Below are positions 1 to 9,480 of a stretch of DNA of 64,000 bases, piece after piece. Location of the stretch: positions 131,261,708 through 131,325,707 of the forward strand of contig OZ038381.1 of NCBI GenBank assembly GCA_964036045.1, in the 5' to 3' direction. This DNA comes from Eutreptiella sp. 'Long Island Sound 2002'. Lineage: Eukaryota > Euglenozoa > Euglenophyceae > Eutreptiales > Eutreptiaceae. Positions within the stretch are counted from its first letter, which is position 1, and the number at the start of each line of letters is the position of its first letter. The notes under the pieces are model-generated. The model was given only the letters and a program-made list of their open reading frames with translations, had not been told where the DNA came from and did no database searches. Position numbers and translations under genes: made by a program.

Positions 1-674
1 ATCTACATGCCCCATGAAAATGGGAGTGCACTCATGGATCTCTTTGCCAAACATACCATGAGCAATACATACGCGGTAGACTTAGTCTAGCGCTTTGAAT
101 TTCACAATTGGGACATGGTCAAAGCCCTTGTCACGTGTGGCTCGCCATCTCTTCGGCCACACGAAGATACATAACATGGGCGTGAGCATATCAAGACATA
201 TACTACCCATATCACACATATCTCTTAAAATTGGCTCCCACCATGGTATGCCATGCCCTTCCATGGTCATAACTTTGGGTAAAATGGACGTGGGAACGGA
301 AGGAAAGATGCTATGCAACGGCAAGACTCATGCGCTACACTCGAGAGTCATAATATCAAGTCCAGACACATGGTCAACAAGTTATAAACAAGTTTCTACC
401 ATGTTGACCATGATCCTATGATACAACGTGTGTGTATGACGACCTAAGGTGTTGGACCCTACCAAAAATAAGTTGAGACTAAGGCGATTGCAACACAACA
501 TTCCTTATTCTCTTTCCTCGCACTCACGCGTAGATATGACCCTTCCAAGTGGTCCGGCGAATCACCTTTGTTTCCCTTATATCTACAAGTCAAATGGGTG
601 GCCGTTATAAGGGAAACCTGATTTGGGCATAGGAAAAAGAGTATGACCACTCGAAGAAGACCAAATCAAGTGCG

Positions 675-710
675 GCGATGTCGAAGTCGAAAATCCGATT
701 TCGACATCGC
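675..710. other. Perfect 11-bp inverted repeat in the LTR
   Basis: Arms GCGATGTCGAA (675-685) and TTCGACATCGC (700-710) flank a 14-nt loop. The motif recurs in the E1 5' LTR near 30145-30180 and partly in both E2 LTRs (near 12018 and 26058), where one or both arms have drifted. It could form a hairpin in the element transcript; the function is unknown. Confidence 0.6.
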
Positions 711-956
711 GAAAAATTCAGATTAAAATTTCGAGTGCATATTTAGAGAATTGCGGAAGCAATGAACCCTTTACTGATGTAATCTGACCCTTCATCGGGG
801 TTTCCGCCAAAATATCTGTAAATAACAGTTAACCAATCGGTTACCGCAAAATCGCGAGCCAACTGACAGTCGCCGATACATTGACCATCAGAACGGAAGG
901 CGGAAATAATATGGAAACATTATGATAAAAAAACCCTATTGATTCCTGATATTCTG

Positions 957-2351
957 ATGGTTCCGATGATGCCTAAGTTCCGTCTTCTTGTGAAAACACA
1001 CAAGAGTGCCCCCGTTGATGCAAAGGGTGGTTTCTCTTCTAGGCCACTCGTTGGCCTCTTCCGTTGGGCGACCACCCCGAGCTCCATCCTCCTTGGTGTT
1101 GCTGGTTTAATTCTCTTGAAAAGAGACCGCCAACTCCACCCCATGGCGTCGCCAATCATCGACTCGTATGACCTGCTGTCTAGATTACGTAAGCACTTCT
1201 CTACCAACACACATAATGATTCGAAGTGCTCTACGATTGATTTTTCTGCCATGTATACTAGAGTCACGTGGGAACACACCTTGCACACCTACAATTATTG
1301 GAAGAATGTCTTCTACAATTGTGATCGCTCCACCCTTCACATCTCTAAGGTCGAGTTAGCTTTCTTGGATTTTGTTTTCACCCCCATTAATCAGTTCGCC
1401 ATGCATGAATTGGGTTGTGACCTCCCTTACCTTGAGTTACAGTGCCCTGCCCCCACCATTGGTCTCGCCTTACTGCATTTTGTATATATGCACACCGTAT
1501 TCCTGAGTCCGGGTCTGGGTGTCTATCGCCAGGCCCAAGGGTGGCCAATGGGCACGAACGCAGCGCCTCCATGGGCGCAGCTGACTCTAAGAAGTTACGA
1601 ACATGCGGTTCGCCTACCGAGTGATTGTTTGCTCTTCCGTTTCTTAGACGATGGACTTATCCTGCACCGCTCTTCCCACACGGTGGTGAAACAACACCTG
1701 GGTGTGACCTATCCCCAGAATCTCCCTTGGTCTTTCGAGGTGACGGATGGGGTGTCGGATATTCATTTTTTGGATGTGCACATCGTGGCGCTTTGCCCCC
1801 TTAAAACCTCCGTGTATTGGAAGCCCACACATACGTGCTCCTACATCCGGTGGGATGCGAATGTGCCTAGGCACATTAGAATCGCGTGGGTGAGGGGGGA
1901 GTTCATTCGCTATATTAGAATTTGCTCTTCTTGCTCTTTTTACAGATTGTGTTGCCAAAGACTTATCCGAGCCTTGTTGTTTCTCAATTACCCCAAACAC
2001 GTTATCCAGGCACAAGCCATTGATTGGGGAGATAGGCATAAATACACTACACTCCGCCGTGACTCTGCTGCTAGTGGTGGTGGGAGGGATGCAGTAAATT
2101 CACACATTGTCTCTTTGAGCCAAGCCGAGCAAAATCCACACTCAACTATAGGCCCCATTGTGCATGTCCTAAGGGTGGTACACCACTCAGCGCTACCCCT
2201 TCGTTGGTCCAGCGTGGTGCATGGTTTGAAATCCAAACTACCCTTCATTCCCGGCCTCAAGCTCTTTGCTATTCTTCGCCCTCTGCCTAACATTAAGCGC
2301 TTGTTCAGGCGCTGGGCCTTGCGCGCGCTCCAGCAGCCCATTGGGTCATGA
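957..2351 (+). pseudogene. Penelope-like reverse transcriptase, N-terminally truncated
   Basis: This open frame of about 464 codons encodes a reverse transcriptase whose motif order fits Penelope-like elements. Visible are KFRLLVKTHK and RPLVG near the N-terminus, DFSAMYTRV (first catalytic aspartate), QGWPMGTNAAP (the PMGTN signature), FRFLDDGLI (catalytic DD) and HFLDVHI, then a thumb-like region. No GIY-YIG endonuclease is recognisable in the roughly 150 residues after the thumb, so this may be an endonuclease-lacking type or a degraded end. The first ATG straddles the insertion junction (AT from the LTR, G from the insert), which shows that the native N-terminus is missing. The frame is otherwise open, so the insertion looks younger than the E1 copy it hit. 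An RT of another non-LTR class is the main alternative. Confidence 0.65.
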
Positions 2352-2633
2352 CGCGCGTGCCTCCTCCTCTGGCTATATGTTTTGGCGCTATTTGTCGATT
2401 TGTCTATTTTTTGGGCCTGCCGGATTGATTTTTGTTTGTTTTCAGCTGATGAGGGCTTAATTTAAGCCGAAACGCGTACTGTTGGGGACGCCGCTTATCC
2501 ATGACTCTGTGATCGCATTGCATTGCTTCTTGTGGGCTTGTATTGCTACCTGTGGGTGTGAATTGAGGTCTTGAGGCTTCTTCCTGAACCATAGAGGGTA
2601 TTTCAGCCAAAGGCATTTATTTTTCAAAAGTTC
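959..2633 (+). mobile_element. 5'-truncated Penelope-like retroelement inserted in the E1 3' LTR
   Basis: Other copies of the LTR read without a break across ATTCTGAT-ATATAAAT. Here the left flank stops at 958 and the right flank resumes at 2634 with GATATATAAAT, leaving about 1,675 bp of extra DNA. The overlap GAT (956-958 and 2634-2636) is a possible 3-bp target duplication or microhomology. The insert holds one reverse-transcriptase ORF and about 280 bp of 3' sequence (2352-2633) that contains a 15-bp near-palindrome, GGCTTAATTTAAGCC, near 2454-2468 and no obvious poly-A tail. It has lost its 5' part. Confidence 0.8.
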
Positions 2634-2832
2634 GATATATAAATCTCAGCTGGCGGCGCCTCAGTACTGAATATGGCCGCTCATAGCCGGAATGGCCAAA
2701 CCTATCACACTATCACATCGGATTAGGTCAGGTGGATGGGAGAGTATGATATCAGCCAATGGCGGCTTGCCGGCACGTAGATAACCACCCCAAGTGACCC
2801 CAAGAAGGCCACGGGGGTCCGAACCGGCTTCA

Positions 2833-2843
2833 CCAACCTTCTC
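2833..2843 (-). other. E1 polypurine tract (degenerate)
   Basis: Read on the minus strand, GAGAAGGTTGG directly precedes the 3' LTR terminus TGAAGCCGG. E3 has GAGAAGGGGGG at the same place, so two G-to-T changes have damaged this copy. Confidence 0.65.
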
Positions 2844-3226
2844 AGAGCGTTGTTGCCGCTCAGAAGTCATTGAAGAGAGGACGGGAGGACCCCAAGGGGC
2901 TTCTAACCCCCCCTTCCCATGTCCCAAGGACACATGGAGGCCCCACACACGTCGTAGGCGTCCCCCATGCCCCAAGGGAGGGGTGAGGACACTCATAATC
3001 GGTGCCCTACGCCATATCCGGTCTCCTCTCCATCTACAACATGGACCAAGGGGATCAAAGATAGAGAAACGTCGTCCGTTGACCTAAATAAGTATACCAC
3101 AATGAAATATATATGTGGAGATCGAGTGAAGGGGGTATATGGCCAATCAAGGCCGGAAATCCCCGGATGAACGCCCTCACCCATCTCCCAAGCACAAAAA
3201 CAAACAAAAATGCCAAGGGGGATCCG
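2844..3226 (-). other. E1 3' untranslated region
   Basis: About 380 bp between the polypurine tract and the end of pol, collinear with 45137-45518 of E3. No gene is seen here; short open frames are not shared in frame with E3. Confidence 0.7.
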
Positions 3227-4231
3227 TTACAGTGCTACTGCAGCCACAAAAATGGACCAACACGTCCTTGACATCCAAAGAAATGTTCTTTTTCTTCAGA
3301 TAGTCCATCCAGACCGTGGTGTACCTCGGCACAAAACTGCTCCGAGGCCCCCACGAATCCCTGGATGCGGTGAATCCCTTCCAACGGACTTTCTAAAGCC
3401 TCCCCCCAGGCGTCCCCGGGTCCGGCTTGTCCGCCAGGATCCTCTCGGCGGTGAAGTCGTCGTCCTCACCCTCGTCGTCCGAGTCCACATCACCGGCCGT
3501 GAACTCGAAGGTGACGCGACGTCTGCTGGGGTCTGGTGCTCGGGGACGAAGCTGGGTATGGCCGCGGTCCAGGATCTTGTTATCCCCCACACGAACCGCA
3601 TACACATCCTACCCGACCTTCCGCACGATTACCCCCGGCACATACCAAGACGCCTGCCGATGCCTGGACAGGACATCCTTGTGGTGCCGCTCCACCCACA
3701 GGGTGTCTTGGAGAGCATACTTCTGGACTTTTCCCTGCTTGAAGTACTTGGCCCTCTTGTCATGCTCGTCCTGAAGTGCCTTGCACACCTTGGCCGCCGT
3801 GTCGTCCGCCTCAGCCATCATAGCATTCCATCACGGGCCACTGTGCCATGGTTCAACCACGGGAGAGTGCGTGACACTCGATCCCGTAGGAACAGGATAC
3901 GATGGGGCGACTGTCCAGTTGGTCCCGGAAGGTCGTGATACCCTTGGAGTACTCTCCACAGCGAATTATACCAATTTCGGCCCGACTCGTCGATGTGCAG
4001 CTGGCGGAACTTTTCGAACATCTGCCGCCCGGCCACCTCAGCTCGGCCATTCGACCGGCTGTGGTACGCCACGGTCTTGGCGTGCCGAATGCCCATGTGC
4101 TTGCACATCGTCTTGAACCACGTCCCCACAAGCTGACTGCTCCAATTGCTGCAGATGACAACCGGGACATCAAAAATCGTCAGCCAATGCCTGATCATGG
4201 CATTAGCGACGGTCTTGGCCCGCAGCCCCAC
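3227..4231 (-). pseudogene. E1 integrase core end and chromodomain, broken
   Basis: This is the C-terminal end of pol. The first part (4231-3818) carries the second half of the integrase catalytic core, including SRSNGRAEVAG with the catalytic glutamate. The second aspartate is lost: the E3 motif CSDRGSQ reads CSNWSSQ here. A frameshift near 3830 leads to a segment with VWVERHHKDV (integrase C-terminal barrel), a stop at 3609, then FTAERILADKPDPGTPGG, the start of the chromodomain, and a TAT-to-TAG stop at 3393 relative to E3. The rest of the chromodomain (KVRWKGF, then a W) follows in frame after that stop. In chromoviruses this domain tethers the integration complex to marked chromatin. This copy cannot give a working integrase. 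Confidence 0.88.
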
Positions 4232-5586
4232 TCCATGCTTGTCCTTCTTGTCCGTCTTCTTGGACTTCTTGCCAGGGACCGCCTATCCACCGCCAGGATG
4301 ACACAGTTGTAGGTCTCCCCTTCCACGGTGACCTCAGGCATGGCGAATACATCCATGGCCACGTACCGCATAGGGGCTTCCGGTATAGCCGTGTACACTG
4401 GGTTGCCAGCCTTGGAGTGGTTGGGGCTCTTCGTGGCCCGACACACGGCGCAGTTGCTGCAGTACTTGTCCAGGAGGGCGTAGTACCCCGGTGGGAACTT
4501 GAAGCGCCACTCGAGGTCCTGCTGCATCTTGTCCCGACCAGGATGCATGACCTGGGCGTTATGCCAGTGGTCAATCAGCTGCTCCATTCGGTTCTCTGGG
4601 ACCAATAGCTTGTCCTTGAGGAACAGTTTGTCCCCGTCCTCGGTCAAGCCTTCAGGCCACTCGTCGTTCGACAGCGCGCTCACGCCATTCCAGTACTTGC
4701 TCCAGTGGTCGGATGCCGCATAGTCATCCGACCAGTCCTCTTTGAGCACCGACCTGACTAGCTCTACAGGGGCCACCATCCATTGCTCGAGGGTTTCCTC
4801 TCGAATAGCTTGGACGCGGGCGCCCCGGAACTTGGCCAGGTCCGTATGGTTTGCCATCACCAGAAAGCACTTGACCCCCTCTTGCTCCATGGCTCTCTCC
4901 ATCTCGATGATGCCCTTGGCCTCCTCGGTCTCCTCGGCGTCCCAATGGCTGGATATGTCCATCCACGCCTTGCCCGCGGGGTAGGCCCATCGACTGAGGC
5001 AATCTGCCACAGTGTTGTCCTTCCCCGGGACGTATACGACGCTCAGGTCGAACTTGGCGAACGTCTCGTGCCACAGGGCCCTCCTTGCTGCCGGTCCTGA
5101 GGGGGTGTCGACGTGCTCCTTGTGCCAGCTCTGCAAGGACTGATGGTCTGTACAAACCACCACCGGTTGCAATCCGATGTGGCCAGACCACTTCCTGAGC
5201 GCACAAACAATGGCGTACGTCTCCTTCTCCCTCGCGGTCCAGGTGCGGCGTTGGCCCTCGGCCAGCATCCGACTCCAGAACGCCACGGGTACGTGCGACC
5301 CGTCGTCCCGGATCTGCTCGAGGACTGCCCCTACAGCATAGTCCGAGGCGTCAGTCCGTAGCACGAATCCCTTGTCCGGGTCCACCAGGAATAGCCCCAG
5401 CTGCCCCAGGAGTTGCTCCTTGAGGGGGCTGAACGCATCTTCGGCCTCAGGGGTCCAGACAAGCGTCTTCTTGCTCCCCTTCCGGCCATCGAACTTGCCC
5501 AATTGCAGCATCTTGTGCAGCGGCCCCGACAGTTCTGCATACATCCGGACATAGTCCGAATAGTAGTTGCAGAACCCCATGAAGGA
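4195..5586 (-). pseudogene. E1 RT connection, RNase H and integrase N-terminal part
   Basis: About 460 codons follow an in-frame stop. From the N-terminus: end of the RT thumb (MGFCNYYSDYVRMYAELSG), RNase H with RTDASDYAVGAVLEQ, a catalytic glutamate in REKETYAIV, TDHQSLQSW, and the element signature ADCLSRWAYPA; then a linker, the integrase zinc-binding region ending CSNCAVC, and the first core aspartate in AMDVFAMPEV. The frame ends early because bases present in E3 (which encode SGYIVAVP) are missing here near 4275, so the product ends in unrelated residues. Retained RNase H residues suggest the element was once active. Confidence 0.88.
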
Positions 5587-6729
5587 TCAGAGTTCGCTGA
5601 TGGTCTGGGGCTTCTCCCAGTGGTGCAGGGACGCCTGCTTCCCAGGCATGGGAGGACGTTGCCCGTGACCAACCACGTGACCCGCGAACTCCACTTCCTT
5701 CACGAAGAGTGAGGCTTTGGTGGGTTTGCACACCATGTTGTGCTTGTCCAGCTCGCTGAGCACTCGGCGCAGTTCCTTCTCATGCGCTTCGATGAGCTCG
5801 TCCTCAGTCATGCCCTCCGTGCCGGACCCGATGATGATGTCATCCACAAAGGGGTCGGCACGATCTCGGACTGGACCGAGTAGGTCCTCCATCATGCGCT
5901 GGAAAGCGGCGTTGCCATTCTTGGCGCCCATAGGCACCACTTTCCACTGCATGGGCCCCAGCAGCGTCGACATCGCTGTGCAGGGCCTGGAGTCCGGGTG
6001 TAGCGGCATCTGGTAATAGCCGTGTTTCAGGTCTAACACCGTGAAAATCCGCTTCTTCTGTTGTTTTGGGAGGATGGAGTCGATCAGGGGAAGCGAGTAC
6101 GAGTCGTGCTCGGTCTGCTCGTTCAAACCCCTGTAATCCACCACTAACCTCCACTCGCCCTTCTCCTTCTTGGGCACAATAAAGGCTGGGCTGGCCCGTT
6201 CACTGTCGGAGGGTTCAATCCATCCCCGCTCAATGAACTCGGCCAACAGCTTCTTCATGGCCTCGGCCCGATCGCCCTGAAGTTGGTACTCCCGATGACG
6301 ATAGATCTTGGGGTTCGGCTTCAACTTGATCCTCGCTGTGCCAGACCTCCCACGATCTGGAGGGTTCTTGTTGGCGACGCCACTGAATAGCCGCGGATAG
6401 GCATTGATCAGCCTCTCCTTCAGCTCGGCGACCTTAGGGTTCTCCTGGGCCTCTTCAGCCGCTTGCTTCGGTATCGATACAACGAACCGCACTGCGGTAT
6501 AGGCCTCTTCTGGGTCCGATTCTGACTTCTCCTCGTCTGATATGCCGTCTTCATCGTCGTGGGGTGCACTTCCCACCGATAATCTTCGGAAATTTGCGGT
6601 GTCGGGCTGGTTACTGTCGCTTTCGGCCCCCATTCTTGGAAAATCCCACGTTGGCGGGTCCGACCCAACCGGACCATCATATTGGTCCGCGATGTGATCC
6701 ATGACCCTCGCCACGAACTCATCCTTCTC
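5587..6729 (-). pseudogene. E1 reverse transcriptase segment between two nonsense codons
   Basis: This frame encodes the RT palm and fingers: FIVPKKEKGEWRLVVDYR, FTVLDLKHGYYQMPLH (first catalytic aspartate), and DPFVDDIIIGSG, the FVDD form of the Y/F-x-DD box. It is continuous in frame with the blocks on both sides but closed by two stops. TAG at 6730-6732 replaces the TAC tyrosine codon of E3, and TGA at 5587-5589 replaces a CGA arginine codon (a C-to-T change). It would prime DNA synthesis from a tRNA in virus-like particles if intact. Confidence 0.9.
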
Positions 6730-8322
6730 CTACTTGCCGGTGACCAACATCTTGTCATCCCGGCAATGCGGAGATGTGAGCATGGCCCGCCTCTTCTTGG
6801 CTGCCACGCGGTCGTGCACCCCCATCCGCATGTAGTTGACGACTTCGTTGATCTCGGCCTGGGACAGGACGTTAATGCCATCAATTGGCTGATCCGTCCC
6901 CTCCTTGGGCTCAAACATGACCTTCATGGGCACCGCCTCCACCCTACGGATGCATGCTTCATCACCTGTGGGTTGGGCTTGCGCCCCATCCACCAGGAAA
7001 GCTGTGGTACCCCACGCTTGACCCAGGGAGGGCATTGATACACCCTTGGCGTCGATGAACAACTCCTCCTCTGGCCGGAATGACATCTCGTTCAGGGTGA
7101 TGGAGTCCAGCGTCAAATTGAGACCCTCCAGCGGACATGGGGTGGAGCCTATGCCGGTTATGACCAGGATCCCATTCGCCCTATCCGCGACGATCTTCTC
7201 CACCGTACGTCTGGTATTGTCCAGGGAGCCATGCCAATACATGGGCCCCCACTCCTTCAAACCCCAATGCCTGTGCCAGGCTGAGTCACCTCGATGCCAA
7301 TGCCTCCTACACTTCCGCAGAAGTGGGGCATCCCGGGAAGCGAAGACGTCCGTCTCGGGCGCTTCGGCTCCCAGCGTCTGGAACACCCTTTCATACACCT
7401 GTGGCGCCATTCCATATTCCGTGGGCTGAATTCCGCGGTCTCCTCTGGACTTGGCACCCACAGCTTGCACCGCTCGGACGATCCGGTCCTCTTCCTCAGC
7501 ATTCCATTGGGATGATCCGCATGCATAGTCCGTGGACAGCCATGTGAGGCATTCATCATCCTGCCGGACCAGTGTTGCACGATGGGGAAGGGCTCCAATG
7601 GCGTTTGCCACCATGAAGTCAGACCCCATGATCATATCCCTATCTGTAATGTCGGCCACATAGAAGTTCCCAGATAGAGTGCTTCTCTTCGCCAAATCTG
7701 GGCGGTTCAAGCGCTCATGCTCCCAGAATTCCATACTGATGGTGGCCTCATGGGTGCCGCCACCCATAATCTCTCCGTTGGCGACCTTCAGGCGGACCGG
7801 TCTCCGGCTGGGCTGCAGGAGTTCCTCCTTGAACAACCCTCTCGGGACCAGGCTCACCTGGGCACCCGTATCCACCAACACATCCACCACCTTCTCCTCT
7901 CGTCCGCACCGTACACGCACCTTCAAGTGCAACTGCCGCTCGTCACCATGAGGTGTATGGACGACTCTCACGGCATGCAACTCTAGCACGTCCGGGTGCA
8001 TCAGGACTTCAAGGGTATGGTCACAGATGGTGTAGATCTTGGGCTGGTCCTGCCCGTCCGCGAGGTTCTCCGTGGTCGCTCCTTCCTTCTTGCCATGTCC
8101 CGTACCCACATGTACTCCCCTTGGCAGGGCGCTCCAGGGGTTTGAAGTGGCGAAACTCAGTGGTTTTGACTCTTCTGGAGCCTTCTCCCGCATCCAATGT
8201 GCCCCGGATTCGACTGATTTTCGGAGAAGAGACCTCCGAGGTCCCACTCCCGTGGGGGCTCCTCTAGACTTGACTTCCCGCAGCCTCTTCCGCCTTGGAT
8301 CCGCCAGGACTTTGTCCACCAC
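6730..8322 (-). pseudogene. E1 aspartic protease and spacer domain of pol
   Basis: About 530 codons. The protease is visible as VVDVLVDTGAQVSLV with the catalytic DTG near residue 175, followed by a flap-like stretch and a second hydrophobic block (DRDMIMGSDFMV). After it comes a spacer domain (about 7370-7130 bp) with ETDVFASRD, a cysteine/tryptophan-rich stretch, and IVADRANGILVITGI. The same domain occurs in E2, E3 and E4 and recalls the Dam-methylase-like domain of DIRS elements. The frame overlaps the end of the gag frame, so a ribosomal frameshift probably joined gag and pol. It ends at the TAG nonsense codon described for the RT segment. Confidence 0.85.
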
Positions 8323-8407
8323 ATTGTTGGGCTTTGAGTTCCTCCAACGTCCTCAACATGTCCTCAGCAACCTCCTCGATCGACCTTACTCGTCGGTCTT
8401 GGCCAGG

Positions 8408-8755
8408 TCAACCACCATAGCCTCTTCCTCTGCCTTTCCCTTGGCCTTTGCCTTGGCCTCTTCCCCCGTCCCCGCCCTTCGCCTTCCAATGGTCAATCCG
8501 CTGCTCCTCAGGCTTCTTCTCGGGGTGGGCGGCGAAGTAGGCTTTCTTGTCCGCCTCATACACCTTGCACTGACGGTGGTCGTGTGCATGGTTGTTTCCC
8601 TTGCCATAACAGACCCAGCACCTGTCGTGCTGAGACCTGTACTCCCGGAACGAGAGCGGTGGGTTCCCGATCCTCCTTGGCTCATTGCCCTTCTTGGGTC
8701 CCACCCGGCTCCATCTGGACCGATCCTGCCCATGGTCCCTCACATTGTGCGCCAC
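8408..8755 (-). pseudogene. E1 gag C-terminal zinc-knuckle segment
   Basis: A frame of about 115 codons with PPLSFREYRSQHDR leading to CWVCYGKGNNHAHDHRQC, then a lysine/glycine/arginine-rich tail (GKGQGKGRGRGYGG) suited to RNA binding. The spacing is not the classical C-x2-C-x4-H-x4-C but C-x2-C followed by HAHDHRQC, as in E3 and, with small changes, E2. A frameshift separates it from the capsid part. Function inferred: packaging of the element RNA. Confidence 0.78.
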
Positions 8756-8800
8756 AAACGCGAAGAAATGGGCCTCCTCCTGATCCTCCCGGGACCAAGT

Positions 8801-9480
8801 TCAGTGGTCTTGGCCACTTTTACTACCAGTCTCCGCGGAGTTGGCCGTGTCCTCTTGGATCTCCTGATGATGGCGGTCTTCTCGGTGGTCTCGTTGTCCA
8901 TGACCTTGTCGATCCTGCACGTGGGCTTCGTTCTTCGCATTGAGCTTCAACTCCACCGTGCTGTACTTCACGATCTCGTCCACGCTCATGCGGGCGAAGA
9001 TGACCTGCATCCTCAGCGGCTCCCCGCGCCTCCACTCCACGTTGTTGAGGCGCAGCAACCTTTGCCCCATCGCGTCTCCAAATACCTCCACGTACACGGC
9101 GTTTTTCAGTCCCAACATCCGGTTGGGCTCGCCCAGGTTCCTCCTGAAGAACTCCATGATACCCGCATGGGTATCCTCCGCCGCCATGATCCTCACCGCC
9201 ACGCGCTTCTTCGCTCTCTTCTTTTCCTCGTTCTCCACTCTCCTCTTCCAGTGGCCGGGGAGGACGTCCTTCAGCAGGTGGCGGATCTCGCTGGCCTCGT
9301 TCCAGTCCTCCACCAGCTTGAGGCATCTTCGGTACTTCCGCAGATACCGGTTCCACTCCCGGACCCGCAACTCATCGCGGTCCAGCGGCAGCGGGATGGA
9401 CCACAAGTCCTCCAGCTTCTGGTTCGGAGCGTCCACCCGCTCCTCATCCTCCAACCACTGGAGGCAGGCCCGCTCCGTAC
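8801..9480 (-). pseudogene. E1 gag capsid C-terminal half, cut off by E2
   Basis: This is the continuation of the gag frame that starts at 28366 and is interrupted by E2. At the junction the frame reads ERACLQWLEDEERVDAPN, which matches E3 gag (EQACLQWLDAPN) except for four extra codons. Downstream are LRKYRRCLKLVEDWNEAS, LPGHWKRRVE and MEFFRRNLGEPNRMLGLKN, a helical capsid-like region. The frame stops at 8801. Sequence beyond 9480 in the same frame belongs to the E2 LTR and must not be read as gag. Confidence 0.85.
9477..9480. repeat. E2 target-site duplication GTAC (left)
   Basis: CTCCGTAC ends at 9480 and GTACGGATCAG begins at 26514. The uninterrupted E3 gag reads CTCCGTACGGACCA, so GTAC is duplicated on each side of E2. 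Confidence 0.92.

Larger units (their letters stand above)
1..2832 (-). repeat. E1 3' LTR (left part outside window), split by a Penelope-like insertion
   Basis: This stretch aligns by eye with 28281-30550 (E1 5' LTR), 43378-45125 and 53588-55953 (E3 LTRs). Base 1 corresponds to about 54799, so roughly 1.2 kb of this LTR lies left of the window. It ends in CGGCTTCA at 2825-2832, the same terminus as the E3 LTRs. The LTR is broken after 958 and resumes at 2634. No protein-coding potential is seen in the LTR itself. Confidence 0.88.

Noticed and set aside
939-956. Extension of the Penelope-like frame to 939
   Set aside because: The extra codons come from the E1 LTR and start at TTG, so they are not part of the element.
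3210-3938. Plus-strand open frame of about 242 codons, with a relative at 45393-46181
   Set aside because: Antisense to the integrase C-terminus and chromodomain of E1 and E3.
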